Part shown: piece after piece, positions 23,101-34,099 of the stretch | Layout of the letters: each line of letters begins with the position of its first letter | Numbering within the stretch: the first letter of the stretch is position 1 | Origin: Codonopsis lanceolata | Taxonomy: Eukaryota > Streptophyta > Magnoliopsida > Asterales > Campanulaceae | DNA length: 64,000 nt | NCBI GenBank assembly: GCA_013146195.2 | Contig: CM028379.1 | Span: forward strand, 94,030,885 to 94,094,884 | Direction of reading: 5' to 3' | Made by a program: the position numbers and the translations under genes | The notes under the pieces: model-generated | The model's database searches: none | The model's input: only the letters and a program-made list of their open reading frames with translations | Told to the model about the DNA's origin: nothing

Positions 23101-23388
23101 ATAGTAAAATAAAGCCCCAGCCCTTTTGTTATGCTACCCGGAAATCTATTTTATTATTATTTTTTTGTCTTTGAAAATATACCTGTAATGGTAACTGGAA
23201 CGAAACTGGTGCAAGATGGAGGATCATATCCACAAATATATACACAGATATATAAGAGCGCAATATTTAAAATGCTAAAGAAATATAATAAGCATATTTT
23301 AACCAGAAACTAAAGATAACTGATTTTTTTTTTTTGGGAAAACTGAGTCTAGCCCTCCATTTTTATTTTCTTTAAAATAAAAACGACG
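20176..23388 (-). other. internal region and leader of element B, no ORF recognised
   Basis: I found no gag, pol or antisense gene. 20640-21310 is repeated at 61921-62590. 22440-23400 matches the leader of element D (50930-52185) with the same landmarks: stem-loop, tgatcggtccatgaagta, gttggctgatgcag and ggctggccatggtgtag. Long T-rich tracts lie at 21155-21240 and 21770-21855. The lack of coding capacity suggests a non-autonomous member that would need proteins from a relative. Confidence 0.65.
22466..22580 (-). promoter_or_regulatory. leader stem-loop, element B copy
   Basis: The arms GGAATAGTGGATTC and the later ggatccaccattc, and AGAGTATAGGACCC with gggcctatact, form a long imperfect inverted repeat around a loop of about 28 nt (actccccaaaatcggactgatctc). 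The same fold with different loop length and paired changes is present in element D at 50943-51074. Possible roles (packaging, dimerisation) are guesses. Confidence 0.55.
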
Positions 23389-23406
23389 TCCCCAGCAGAG
23401 TCGCCA
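23389..23406 (-). promoter_or_regulatory. primer binding site of element B
   Basis: Two bases inside the LTR edge the minus strand reads TGGCGACTCTGCTGGGGA, which fits the 3' end of a tRNA (ending CAGAGTCGCCA). This agrees with the tRNA-Arg primer I recall for Ogre/Tat elements. It sets the 5' LTR as the right-hand one. Confidence 0.8.
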
Positions 23407-23407
23407 C

Positions 23408-25915
23408 TGTGGGTGCCCCGGAAGGTATCCCCCGGATCGTACGTTCCCTTTTTAAGGGGAACACGCGGCTCAGGGAAAACATCACGCTTTCCATTCCATC
23501 CTCCCTTGTTTAGGGGAAGACGAAATTAAAAGTGCAGAAAGAGTGTTGTCAAAAAGCGCGTTGAATACGCCTCGGTCACCGAGTGTGCTTTAGTCCATTA
23601 TGAGAGCTTTGGATTTCTCTGTATCTCATCCTCCCTTGTTCAGGGGAAAACAAGATACAGAGAATGCATTACCCTTTTCATTCCCATCATCCCTTGTTTA
23701 CGAGAAAACAGAAAAGTGCAAAAAAAGATGTTGTGAAGACGCATAAGAACATGCTCTGCCTCACTATGGACTTGAAAATCGTCTTAGGTCACTATGAGTG
23801 CATTGGATTTCTCCGTATCTCATCCCCCTTGTTTAGGGAAAAACAAGATACAAAAAATGCATCACCCTTTTCATTCACATCGTCCCTTGTTTATGGGAAA
23901 ACGGAAAAGTGCAAAAAAAGGATGTTGCGAGCCTCACTGTGACCGTAGGTTTATTTTGGATCACTATGAGTGCTTTGGGTTTCTCCGTATCTCATCCTCC
24001 CTTGTTTAGGGGCAAACAAGATACAGAAAATGCATCACCCTTTTCATTCACATCATCCCTTGTTTAGGGGAAAACGAAAAAATGCAAGAAAATGATGTTG
24101 CGGGCCTCACTGTGATCCAAAATGCTGTAACAGAGTCGCCATCTTTATTTTAAGGACAAATAAAGAAAAACAAAAAATAACCAGAGTTTGTAAAAAGGTG
24201 TTCGGGGGCTAAGTTACGAGTTGGGAAGGTGTTAGGCACCCAACTCGCCCTTTCGGTCTCAAAAATTGTTTTTGGCTAAAATATGTTTTTATTATATTTA
24301 TTCAGCAAATGAAATAAAGCATTAAAACAAATATATCTGTATCTACATTATTTACAGACTTGCAGCCGCCTCCTTCCAGTAATTACAAATACATTTAAAA
24401 ATATTTGGCCATAATAATGACTATTTTTAGTGCTATTTCTTATATAAATCCGGGTAGCATAACTGCTTATATTTTTTACATTGAGCCGGATGAAAATAAC
24501 ATTTTTATATAAAAACCTCTTAAAGGCTTACCTTTAAGAATGTAGGTTGTGCTCGTTCTGTCCTTCCGGGAGAGGGAGTCTTTTGCTACTGTTGTGATTC
24601 GGGCAGAGTAACTGCTTCCGAAAGTTACTTTTAGGCACCGTAAAATGGGCGAAACAACTGCTTGCGTTTTTGCTGTTGTTTGCTTGCTGCTGGCGGAAAT
24701 CGGGTAGAGCAACTACTTGCTTCTGGCGGATTTGGCCTCTGGATTCGGGCAGAGTAACTGCTCACTTTTGGATTTTTGGACCGGGGAAATAGGGTGGAAT
24801 CCTAGCTGGAAGGCTAACGTTCACTTTGACCAGTTGGATATGTGTTTGGAGGAGATTTGGCAGAGCTTCAAGGCTTATAGGAGGAGGGGAACTATCTCTT
24901 TCTCACGATCTCTCTTCACTACGTAAACTCAACGTTGTGTGTGTAATACCCCAATCCCACATCGGGTAGATGTGGGACTTGTGTTTGATTTATAAGGTAG
25001 TCATACGCTACTACTGGACACCAACATCATCCATGGACTTTTGGCCCGGCTTGGTGGTCCCGATGACCCAAGGTGCTACGTGAGGCATGTGGGCTACACG
25101 AATAACCGACTCTCGGGCTCGAACATTACAAATGGTATCGAGGCGGACCCGCCAAATGTGGGAACAAAGTGCCGTGCGGGCCAAAGTGTTACACCGCAAA
25201 GTGGGAGCCACCTTTGATCCGCTGCACGAACCACCTCTTAAATCTCGTGACGCTCGGTACGATTCACCTTGACGAGGACGCCAAGGATTTGAGCGGGAGA
25301 TTGTAATATCTCAATCCCACATCGGGTAGATGTGGGACTTGTGCTGATTTATAAGGTAGTCATGCGCTACTCACCGGGCACCAACATCATCCATGGACTT
25401 TGGCCTGGCCATGGTGGGCACGATGACCCAAGGTGCCGCGTGCGGGCCATGCAGTGTGGCTACACGTAGCGAACCTGGACTCCCTGCTCTGAACGTTACA
25501 GTGTGAACTGTGTGCGGCGTAAAATTTTTGTGTCCCTTTTTCTAAAGTCGGGCACCTTTATTTATAGCTGGGAGTGGGGATCCCGTTGTCATTTTGAGTT
25601 TTCTTTCTGTGCTTAATCGGCTTATACCGTGCACTTGAGAGAGAGTACTGGAGGTAAAGTGCTACAGTACCTGAGCACTATGCTGTCGCCACCCATATAG
25701 GGTCTGGGCGCCGTGGCTATTATGCATGGTGGTGGCGCTTAGATCCAATTCTAGGCCTCTTTTTGACACTTTGGCTCATGCATTTCACTGTTTTACGCAT
25801 CCTGCTTTTCCTTTTGCATTTTTAAACCTTGTAACTTGATATTTGTTAAGTTCCAACAGGTCTTGATATCGCATGTCATGTCACATACCAGGGGTACAAA
25901 ATTGGGGTGTCTACA
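23408..25915 (-). repeat. right (5') LTR of element B, interrupted by a TRIM
   Basis: It starts TGTGGGTGCCCCGG and ends GGGGTGTCTACA. Without the TRIM (24942-25500 plus one GTGTG) it is about 1.94 kb. It carries three LTR repeat units with spacing 184 and 173 bp (CATCC anchors 23635, 23819, 23992), the conserved block at about 24200, the TATA box at 25559-25566 and the GC-rich module near 25685-25740. It is the LTR most similar to the one at 1-1674. Confidence 0.9.
24942..25500 (+). mobile_element. TRIM retrotransposon, complete
   Basis: Two short LTRs, 24942-25130 (189 bp, TGTAATACCCC...GAACATTACA) and 25302-25500 (199 bp, ...GAACGTTACA), flank 171 bp. The internal part opens with a PBS, TGGTATCGAGGC at 25133, of the initiator-Met tRNA type (TGGTATCAGAGC), and ends in a purine tract GAGCGGGAGAT. 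Target duplication GTGTG at 24937-24941 and 25501-25505. There is no coding capacity, so it depends on other elements. A reverse-oriented relative is at 54159-54729. Confidence 0.92.
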
Positions 25916-27051
25916 CTATGATAAAAATATAATAAAAAACACAATAAGTTTAAAGGAAATCTAATCGATTTCACCCCTACTTGCAAGAATGCAATAGTGG
26001 AAAATGATCATGTACTTTAGTTGAGAAGAAAAAAGTAAAGTAAAAGCAAACAAAAGGAAAGGTAAGTAATCTATGACCAATTGTTTATTATACAATGATA
26101 TTGTTCATAAATATTATAGCCCGGATTACGAAATTTTTATCTGCCGAACTATCGGGATCCCGATTCGTCGGATCCCGACACTTATCAGGATCGGGAAGAA
26201 AATTGAAATCTCGAATTCTATTGGGACGGGATCGGGATGAGGGGTATCGGGACATGTCCCGTCCCGATTTCACCCCTACTTGCAAGAATGCAAGAGTGGA
26301 AGATGATCATGTACTCCTGTTTAGAAGAAAAAAACAAAGTAAAAGTAAACAAAAAAGAAAGATAAATAATCTATGACCAATTATTTTTTATGCAATGATT
26401 TATTAACCTTCAATTTACTGACAAACTACTTTGTTTGTTTTTTAGATTGAATTATGAAGTGGAAATTTATGTTAACACAGATGTACCAGTTATTGAGCAA
26501 GTGGAACAAATTTCAGTTGAGGTAAAGCAAGAAGAACAAGTTCAGGAGGAACAAGTTGCTGAGAAGTTGTAGGAAAGAAGCAGAAAGGAAGGCCTGGGAG
26601 ACCTGCCAAACTTATGCCTAGAAGGAATGTGCTAGTAGGGTTTGGTACATACATTAATCAAAATAGTGAAGATGCATACATTATGGTAAGATTGTTATGT
26701 CTAACATTGTATACATTGCCAAAAAATTGTTTTCTTGGTCTTTTGCTAATATATTGTGGTCTTTACTTATAGAGTAATACTTGCTCAGTTCCCCTGCCAA
26801 CAACCACTGCTAGAGCCCCCAACAACTGGTGCCACAACAAGTCCAACTTCAAAAACTCTATATTGGCTTGTCAAGAAGGTTTGATAAAAGCACATTTGTG
26901 TGATATTATTAGTTGATTTTGTGCTTAATTATTGAGTAAATATTACACTTTTGGTTGTTTTGTACTTGTTTAATGGTTGTAGGTGTGAAGGGAGTTGACA
27001 AACGAAAAATGAAGCAAAAGAGTTGGATTGCAAGTAAAATGAATAATGTGA
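25916..27051 (+). other. rearranged remnant region with a duplicated 134-bp block
   Basis: 25966-26099 and 26265-26399 are near-identical direct copies (cgatttcacccctacttgcaagaatgcaa...). Between them, 26110-26265 resembles a MITE end with cgggatcgggacgggacatgtcccg. From 26440 the sequence has short exon-like pieces (INYEVEIYVNTDVPVIEQ; LMPRRNVLVGFGTYINQN; a later piece at 26780-26880) separated by AT-rich, intron-like sequence. I do not recognise the protein; a transposase C-terminus is one option. Confidence 0.45.
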
Positions 27052-27620
27052 TGTCGCGTGGGTACGTGATAATTAATATCTGAGATCAAAGTTGATTTTC
27101 AACTTACTGAAGGACTATCTAGCAGATATTTTGGGAAATTAGGGAATTAATTAAAGTTTTTAGTTTATTTCTTGTAAAGAGGAAAAACTTCTAGAGTAGT
27201 TATTAAGTAGTTTAGAAAGTTGAAGGCATTTTCTTTTTGATAAAAACTGCTAAGTAGTGGCCTAAGTGGAGGGAAAAGGAGATCATATAATGTTTAGGAA
27301 GGCTGGAGAAGAGGGAAAACACACAGTAAGGAGAGATTGGGGGTTAGGCGTTTGTCAACAATTATAACCTGTTTATTTGTCACTAAATGAGACAATTTTT
27401 CATCGATGATCAGTAGTAAAATGCGAGATGTAAATTGGTTCATTGACTGGACTTTTATTTATTAAATTTTATCAAATATAAATCAGTTTCAAGCTTTTTA
27501 TTGCTTAGTAAAATTTCTAAAAAGGAATAGGTACAACGTTCCATGTGGATACGATCCCGACTTACCTTGTACTTGTTATTTGGGAAGTAGGACAATTAAT
27601 TTTCACGATTTGACACGTCA
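27052..27620 (+). repeat. probable 5' LTR of element C
   Basis: The right edge, GACACGTCA at 27612-27620, is fixed by the PBS six bases later. The left edge (TGTCGCGTGG at 27052) is a guess because no second LTR survives for comparison. The stretch is noncoding and AT-rich. Confidence 0.5.
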
Positions 27621-27625
27621 AATTT

Positions 27626-27643
27626 TGGCGCCTTTGTCGGGGA
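27626..27643 (+). promoter_or_regulatory. primer binding site of element C
   Basis: TGGCGCCTTTGTCGGGGA differs by two bases from TGGCGCCGTTGCCGGGGA, the tRNA-Asp-type primer site of Athila elements. It marks the start of the internal region. Confidence 0.85.
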
Positions 27644-27702
27644 AACGGTTTTGTTATTTATTTCTTTTCGAGAATTTTATTTTATTGTTTTGTTCTCTTT
27701 TT

Positions 27703-29680
27703 ATGCCTCGTTCTTCTCGTACAAGAAAGTTAATTTACGATCCAGAGATTGAGAAGACAGCAAGAAGGTTAACGATACAGACTAAGCTAATCAGGCAAGC
27801 AAGTATTTTATCGCCAAGTTTAAAATCAGCATTCGAGCTGGCGAGTTCTAGTGAATCAAGTGAGGAAGAGCAAGTAGAAATTACAAAAGAGCAGGAAGAA
27901 GTGAAAGTTGAAGATAATACGGTTGAACATGAAGAAGTAATGGCAGCCCTTCCTCAAACGTTGAGGGGAATGGCAACTCCGGATATACAGCAACCACCAC
28001 TGGGCATTATTTTTCCTGAAGTAAATGTCTCTTTTGAATTGAAGCCAATACTGATATAGTTGTTGCCCAAATTCCATGTTTTGTCGGATGAAGACCCTCA
28101 CACGTACTTAATGGCATTTCATTAGCGTGCTCGAGTTACCGAGCGCAAGGATTGACTAAGGACAACATGAAGCTGCAAGCTTTTCCTTTCACTTTAGTCG
28201 AGAAGGCTAAAGACTGGCTATTTGATTTACATCAAGGAGCTGTCAACACTTGGCCCGAAATGAAAAAAAAAAATGATTCCTTGAACGTTTTTTTCCCTAG
28301 CTTCATGTGCAACAAATATTCAGAAGGAAATTTGTGGAATAAGGCAATTTGTAGGGGAAACCTTGTATGAATACTATAAGCGATTTAAGCAGTTGTGTGC
28401 AAGCTGCCCGCAACACCAAATATCTGATCAATTGTTCATTCAGTATTTTTACGAAGGATTACTCATCACTGACAGAAATATAATTGATGCAGCCGGTGGG
28501 GGAGCTTTTATGAACAACATTTTGTAAGAGGCTAAGCGATTGATTGTTGAACAACAGGATGTTCCGAGCAAGGTAAATGAGGCGAATGCGTTCTCTATTG
28601 ATCAATGGTTGAACACAATAACCTCTGTTCTGGAAAGAATTGTCTCAGGCCAAGTTCAACAGGTGAAAGCTTGTGGAATCTGTACAAATGTGGGGGAACC
28701 CAACTGATGCGTGTCCAACTTTACAAGAAGATCCTAATTCACAAGTAAATGTAGTGGGAGGTTTCCAAGGACAGCCACAGAGAAAATATGGTCCCTATTC
28801 CAGTACTTACAACTAGGGGTGGCAATTTAAGGCACAGCACGATTGACCGACACGAACACGACATGAAATTATAGGGTTTGGGCTGGGGCTTATCGGGTTC
28901 GGGCCGTTATAGGGCCAACACGATAAGGCACGATAAAAAATGGGTTGTTATCGGACTGGCTTGATAAGCACGATAAAGCACGATAAGACACGATAACTAA
29001 AATATATATGTTTTAAAAATATATTTTTAAAAATTTACTAGGGGTTATTCACTTCTTTCGAACTATTTTCATGATTATTTCATAGTTTTATCATTTGAAA
29101 ATTTATGACTTTTAAACTTTCGACTATTTATATTGATAAATTTTCAAAATATGTATTAAAAAATCAATATTATATATTATATAATATTTATTGGGCTTAA
29201 CGGGCGTGACTAAATAAATCGTGCTTTTTTGCTTATCGTGTCGTGCCGTGCTTTTCGTGTTTTTATCGTGTCGTGTTCGGGTTTTAATATTAGGCACGAT
29301 AAGCTTATCGTGTCGTGTTCGTGTTCGTGCTTATCGTGCCGGCCCGATAATAGCCTAGCACGACTGATTTGCCACCCCTACTTACAACCCAGGATGGCGT
29401 GATCATCCGAATTTTAGTTACGGGAATAGAAATCAGAATTTTCCACAGCAACAAATGCGACCACCGTTCTCATCACCTCCTCGAGTTCAAGCCACTACCA
29501 TTTCCAACACATCATTAGAGGGTCTAATCAAAAGTTTAGCTGAATCACAGACTCAACAGCAAGAAAGATTAGAGACCAAGGCCAGCATTAAATCTTTGGA
29601 AAATCAGATTTCCCAACTAGCCGTGTCTGTAGGGAAGTTGGAAGCAAAATCAAGGAAGATTGTCTTCTTAAGTTGAGAAG
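27703..29680 (+). pseudogene. gag of element C, split by a MITE
   Basis: This is the capsid-type protein that packages element RNA. It starts MPRSSRTRKLIYDPE at 27703. The Retrotrans_gag region follows at 28165-28480 (LQAFPFTLVEKAKDWLFDL, NTWPEM, YKRFKQLCASCPQHQ, YFYEGL), then the C-terminal YNPGWRDHPNFSYGN and a coiled stretch with SLENQISQLAVSVGKLEAK. Stops at 28057, near 28125 and 28524, plus frameshifts near 28265-28340 and 28680, disable it. The hAT MITE at 28814-29380 separates the Tyr and Asn codons of YNPGW. Confidence 0.83.
28814..29380. mobile_element. hAT-type MITE
   Basis: Perfect 12-bp terminal inverted repeats TAGGGGTGGCAA / TTGCCACCCCTA bound 567 bp, and the 8-bp target duplication CTTACAAC is exact (28806-28813 and 29381-29388). 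The subterminal parts are packed with cacgataa / ttatcgtg repeats in both orientations. It has no coding capacity. Confidence 0.95.
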
Positions 29681-29799
29681 AATCCTCGAGAGAATGCATG
29701 TACAATAAATCTTAGGAATGGAAAGGAGTTACAGGAAATTGCATAAGAAAAAAAAGTCAGTTAATAACAGCAACAATGAAAAGGTGTACAGCAGGACAA

Positions 29800-32611
29800 T
29801 TCATCGAGGAAGAAAGTTCGGGAATTGGGTTCACAAGATCATAAAATAGTCATTCCTCCACCTTTTCCAGGTAGATTGACACGGGAAAAGAAAGAGTAGG
29901 ATGAGAAAGCAATTTTGGATACTTTCAGCAAGGTGAAATTAATATACCTATTTTGGAGGCTATTAAGCAAGTGCCTTGGTATGTCAAGTTTCTTAAAGAG
30001 CTGTGCACGAAGAAAATGAAGCTACGATCGGATGAAAAAGTGTTGGTAAATGTGTTTCAGCGATGATTCAACGGAAATTACCTCAGAAATGGAAGGACCC
30101 AGGTATGTATACTATTCCTTGTGTTATAGTTAATAAAAAAGTCGAAAAAGCCATGTTTGATCTATGAGCGTGATGTACGCAAAAACGCAACTCGGATAAG
30201 AATACCCGGCCGTATCAAGTAATAAAGTGTACATAAGTATGAGTTATCGATCCCATAGAGAATGTACGCAATTTTCACTCCGACTAAGTACCAAAATTAG
30301 GTTAACTAATTATATTTGAGCGAAAAAAAAATGAATTAAAATCTAAACTAACGCGCAAGTGGTTTGCCAACAAAAAATCAAGATAAAAAGATAGGAATGC
30401 AATATTTCTAGTCTAGCCGCGTTTAATTTTAATCCTCTTTATGCTTTTCTTTAACTCAAGTCTTGGTAGTCGGGCGCACAACATTACTCACTACGGGCTC
30501 TCGCAACGTATAGCAAATTTAGCTACAACTCCTAGCTACGGGCTCTCGCATCTTATAACATAGGAGAAAATAGCCGCATGTCAAAACAAGCACCCAATAA
30601 CTATATACGCACGATCTCCTCTCGGTCTCACGTAACGCAAACAATTATTACGATTTTCGGAAACATAACGGTAGCTATCGCAGATCCTAAACATTTCTAA
30701 AATCATTTAATTAATGGCTAATTAATCAAAAGCATTAAACCCACAAAATAATAATCAAACATAAATATATACTAAATAAAGAGAGATTAAATTTAAATCA
30801 CTACATTGGATGGAGAAAAATAATTGCACTCCATAAATTAATTAAGCACAACCCAATTCAACATTTACAAAATTAATCAACCCAAGAAAACACAATGAAT
30901 ATCATAAAAATATGAGTTAAAAGATTAAACCAAATAATCCTCGAATCTGGGGTTGAAATCTGTCGCAAATGCATCATTGGCCCTTGATTTAAAGTTCCAA
31001 ACCTTCAAAGGTGATCAATCTTCAAAGATTTGGTAAGAAATTGGTGGAAAATGGGGTTGGTGCCCCATTTTGGGAGTAATGTCCTAAAAATGGGGGCTTG
31101 AATTCGAACGGGAGGCGTTGAGAGATATTAAAATGAAAGGCAAAGGAAGCAGGGGCAGATTAGGAAAAGGACAAGAGGTTTGGGTACAATTTTGGAAAGA
31201 AATAGGAGCTTGGGTCACGAATGGAAGAGGGTCAACCATGGGAAAAACGGGTTGGTGGTGTGAGAGGGAAGCGGGTAGATGAGTGGGTATGTGGGTTGGT
31301 TTGGGTCGGGTAGGCTTGGGTCCAGAGAGGGAGAATGCGGGTTGTTGGGCTTGGAGGAGAGGCTAGGCGGATGACACGTATAGCGACTGAATGAGCGACA
31401 ACGCAAAAGGAAATGAGGTTTCAAGATAGACGTCGGCCTCCCTTTAAGAGTTGCTGGCAAAGGTCCTTCCCCCTCCACACTTCTCAATTAAGTCCTCTGT
31501 TAGCCCAGTTGACCTCCGTTAGCCCTCCTTTTGCCTTGGACTCTTAACGGACTTTAACAGACTTTGACCGAATGATTCAATACTCAACTTTAAGGCCCGA
31601 AATTACCTCAAACTTTGTGCTAAACACCATATAAATACTCGATTATGCATGGAAACCTACATTAAGCACAAATACACAAATAATAATATTTCCAAGACAT
31701 AATTAACTCAAAATAGCACAAAATAAAAAGAAATTCAAGGGAAAATTCGTGGAAATCTTGGGCTCATCAGAGCGTCCATAAATGTCATCTTTTTATATGT
31801 GTATAAAGAATTGAATTGAGGCTGAATGCGAGAAACCCGAGTGATCATACAACTAGCATATAGGTCTAATTCTTATCCCGAAGGTGTCGTAGAACATGTT
31901 TTAGTGAAAGTTAATGACTTAATTTTTTTGGTGGATTTTTATGTCATAGATATGGATGATTCATGTTCTCCTCACCCATCTCTTATTCTGTTAGGAAGAC
32001 CATTCATGAAAACAACAAAAACAAAGATTGATGTAGATAAGGGTACTTTGACACTCGAATTTGAAGGTAATGTGATGACTTTTAATATTTTTTATGCCAT
32101 GAAGTATCCAAATTATTCGGAGTCTAATTTTCATGTTAGTGTCATTGATTCTATCGTGTATAATGAATCTGAGTCCAATGTTCTCGATGATAAACTGGAA
32201 TTGGTTCTTGTAAAGAGTTTGACCGATAAGGATGTTTTTTATCAAAGCAATGTAGAAGTACAGGAAAGTATCATGGCTCTTTATTTCATACTTGAGGTAG
32301 CACCAAAGTTTGATTTTCTGTTTCTTCCATTACCATTGTCAGATGAAAAAATTCTACATTCTACAATTCAAGCACCTAAGTTGGAATTTAAGAAATTATC
32401 TGAGCATTTGAAATATGTGTACTTAGGTGAGAATGAAACTTTGCCAGTCATTATTGCTAATAATTTGACTGAGTTACAGGAAGAAAAGTTACTGAGAATT
32501 TTAAAAGAATACAAGGGAGCAATTGGGTGGACACTCGCAGGCATTAAAGGAATTAGTCTTTCAATGTGCATGCATCGCATTTTGCTTGAAGCTGATTCGA
32601 AACTTGTGTGA
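29800..32611 (+). pseudogene. protease and 5' part of pol of element C, split by a solo LTR
   Basis: The aspartic protease processes the polyprotein. The active-site stretch reads FDL*ASINV, with the Gly codon of DLGAS changed to TGA, and a solo LTR lies inside it, so the two halves are 29800-30170 and 31775-32611. The second half is open for 261 codons and holds VKVNDLIFLVDFYVIDMD and the LLGRPFM motif, then an acidic linker leading into RT (GWTLAGIKGISLSMCMHRI). Confidence 0.85.
30171..31769 (-). repeat. solo LTR (1599 bp) of an unidentified retrotransposon
   Basis: The ends TGATGTACGC and GGGCTCATCA give TG...CA termini, and an exact 5-bp target duplication GAGCG flanks them (30166-30170, 31770-31774). 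On the minus strand the part near 30180-30280 (gatacggccgggtattc) looks like an LTR U5 end, hence the strand call. No internal region or second LTR is present, so it arose by LTR-LTR recombination. It is not related to the other LTRs in the window by eye. Confidence 0.88.
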
Positions 32612-33440
32612 GATCCACAGCGGAAATTGAATCCTCCCATGAAGGAAGTTGTTCTTAGGGAAATCCTGAAGCTTTTTGACATAGGACTTATTTTTCTTAT
32701 TTCTGACAGCAAATGGGTAAGTCATGTTCATCTTGTTCCTAAGAAAATAGGTTTTACTTTGATGGAAAATGAGAAGAATGAGCTGGTACCTATGAGATTG
32801 CAAAATGGGTTGAGAATGTGCATTGATTTCTGAAAATTAAATGCAGCAACTCGGAAGGATCACTTCCCTCGTCCATTCATTGATCAAATGTTAGAAAGGT
32901 TGGCAGGTAAAAAATATTTTTGTTTTTTAGATGGTTATTCAGGATACTATCAAATTTTAGTTGCACCTGAAGACCAAGAAAAAACAACTTTCACGTGCCC
33001 ATTCGGTACTTTCGCTTTTCGCCGTATGCCTTTTGGCCTGTGTAATGCTCCTGGTACATTCCAAATATGCATGATGAGCATTTTTTTCTGATATGATTAA
33101 GCATTGGATAGAGATTTTAATGGACGATTTTACGGTGTATGGTGATTCATTTGATAAATGTTTAGATAACCTTTCTAAAGTCATGAAGCGTTGCATGGAC
33201 ACTAACTTGGTTCTTAATTATGAGAAATACCATTTTATGGTATAAGCGGGTATAGTGTTATGTCATGTAGTGTCTTCAAGGGGAATCAAAGTAGACAAAG
33301 CCAAGGTTGATTTAATTGCTAAATTGTCTTATCCCGCTAATGTGAAAGATATTAGAAGTGTTCTGGGTCATGCAGGGTTTTACAGACGATTTATCCAAGA
33401 TTTCTCCAAGATTGCTCAACCTTTAACAAGGTTGTTGTAA
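32612..33440 (+). pseudogene. reverse transcriptase of element C
   Basis: Motifs in order: SDSKWVSHVHLVPKK, GLRMCIDF, FCFLDGYSGYYQI, TCPFGTFAFRRMPFGLCNAP, the catalytic MDDFTVYGDS at about 33120 and GHAGFYRRFIQDFSKIA. Stops at 32609, 32831, 33089 and near 33243, with a frameshift at about 33085, separate them. The MDDF box fits Athila RT. Confidence 0.9.
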
Positions 33441-33925
33441 TAGGATGTTCCTTTCGAATTTGGGGAAGATTACAAGAAGGCTTTTGATCTGTTGAAGGAG
33501 AAACTGACTTCAGCCCCTATCATTTAGCCACCGAAGTGGGATTCACCATTTGAACTCATGTGCAATGCGAATCATTATGCAGTTGGAGTAGTTCTTGGAC
33601 AAAGAGAAGAGAAGCAGAGTCATGTAATATATTATGTTTCAAAAACTCTTAATGCAACCCAATGCAATTACACTACATCAGAAAAGGAGTTGTTGGCCAT
33701 AGTTTTTGCTTTTGAAAAGTTTAGATCTTATTTGTTGGGATCGAAGATTGTGGTTTTGTAAGATCATGCAGCGCTCAAGTATCTTTTGGCAAAGAATGAG
33801 TCTAAACCTAGGTTGATCAATTGGATCCTCATGTTGCAAGAATTTAAATGGGAGATCAAGGATTGCAAGGGGAAGGATAATTCAGTAGCAGATCACTCAA
33901 GCAGGTTGGTGCGTGAAGAGGAATC
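33441..33925 (+). pseudogene. RNase H of element C
   Basis: FELMCNANHYAVGVVLGQ, VIYYVSKTLNATQ, YTTSEKELLAIVFAFEKFRSYL and KDCKGKDNSVADHSSR give the RNase H pattern that follows RT. The first catalytic Asp (normally CDAS) is Asn here, and TAA/TAG stops lie at about 33438, 33526 and 33759. Confidence 0.85.
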
Positions 33926-34099
33926 CATTCCTATTTCTGAAATGCTCCCAGATGAAAAACTCTTTTTGATGCAAGGTAAGTCAGGTATGGAACCTTGGTT
34001 TGCTGATGTAGTTAAATTTTTGGTGACTGGAATTTTTCCACAAGGCATGAGCAATGCTAAAAAGAGTAAAATAAGAAGTGATTCTAAATACTATATATG

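Larger units (their letters stand above)
12574..25915 (-). mobile_element. element B: pol-less Tat/Ogre-related LTR element, probably chimeric
   Basis: Two LTRs starting TGTGGGTGCCCCGG (12574 and 23408) flank 5.2 kb without gag or pol. The order inside, in plus coordinates, is 3' UTR, 43-bp satellite array, unidentified spacer, leader and tRNA-Arg-like PBS (23389-23406), so the element is minus strand. A LINE interrupts the left LTR and a TRIM the right one. Flanking pentamers disagree (CAAGT left, CTATG right) and the pol of element A does not resume on the right, so this is either an insertion followed by rearrangement or a recombinant of two copies. Confidence 0.8.

Noticed and set aside
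24942..25500. 5S rRNA gene or Cassandra element
   Set aside because: The LTRs lack a recognisable 5S internal promoter, so I call it a TRIM without a family name.
31215..31487. Proline/serine-rich 90-codon open frame on the minus strand
   Set aside because: It lies inside the solo LTR, has simple composition and no motif.
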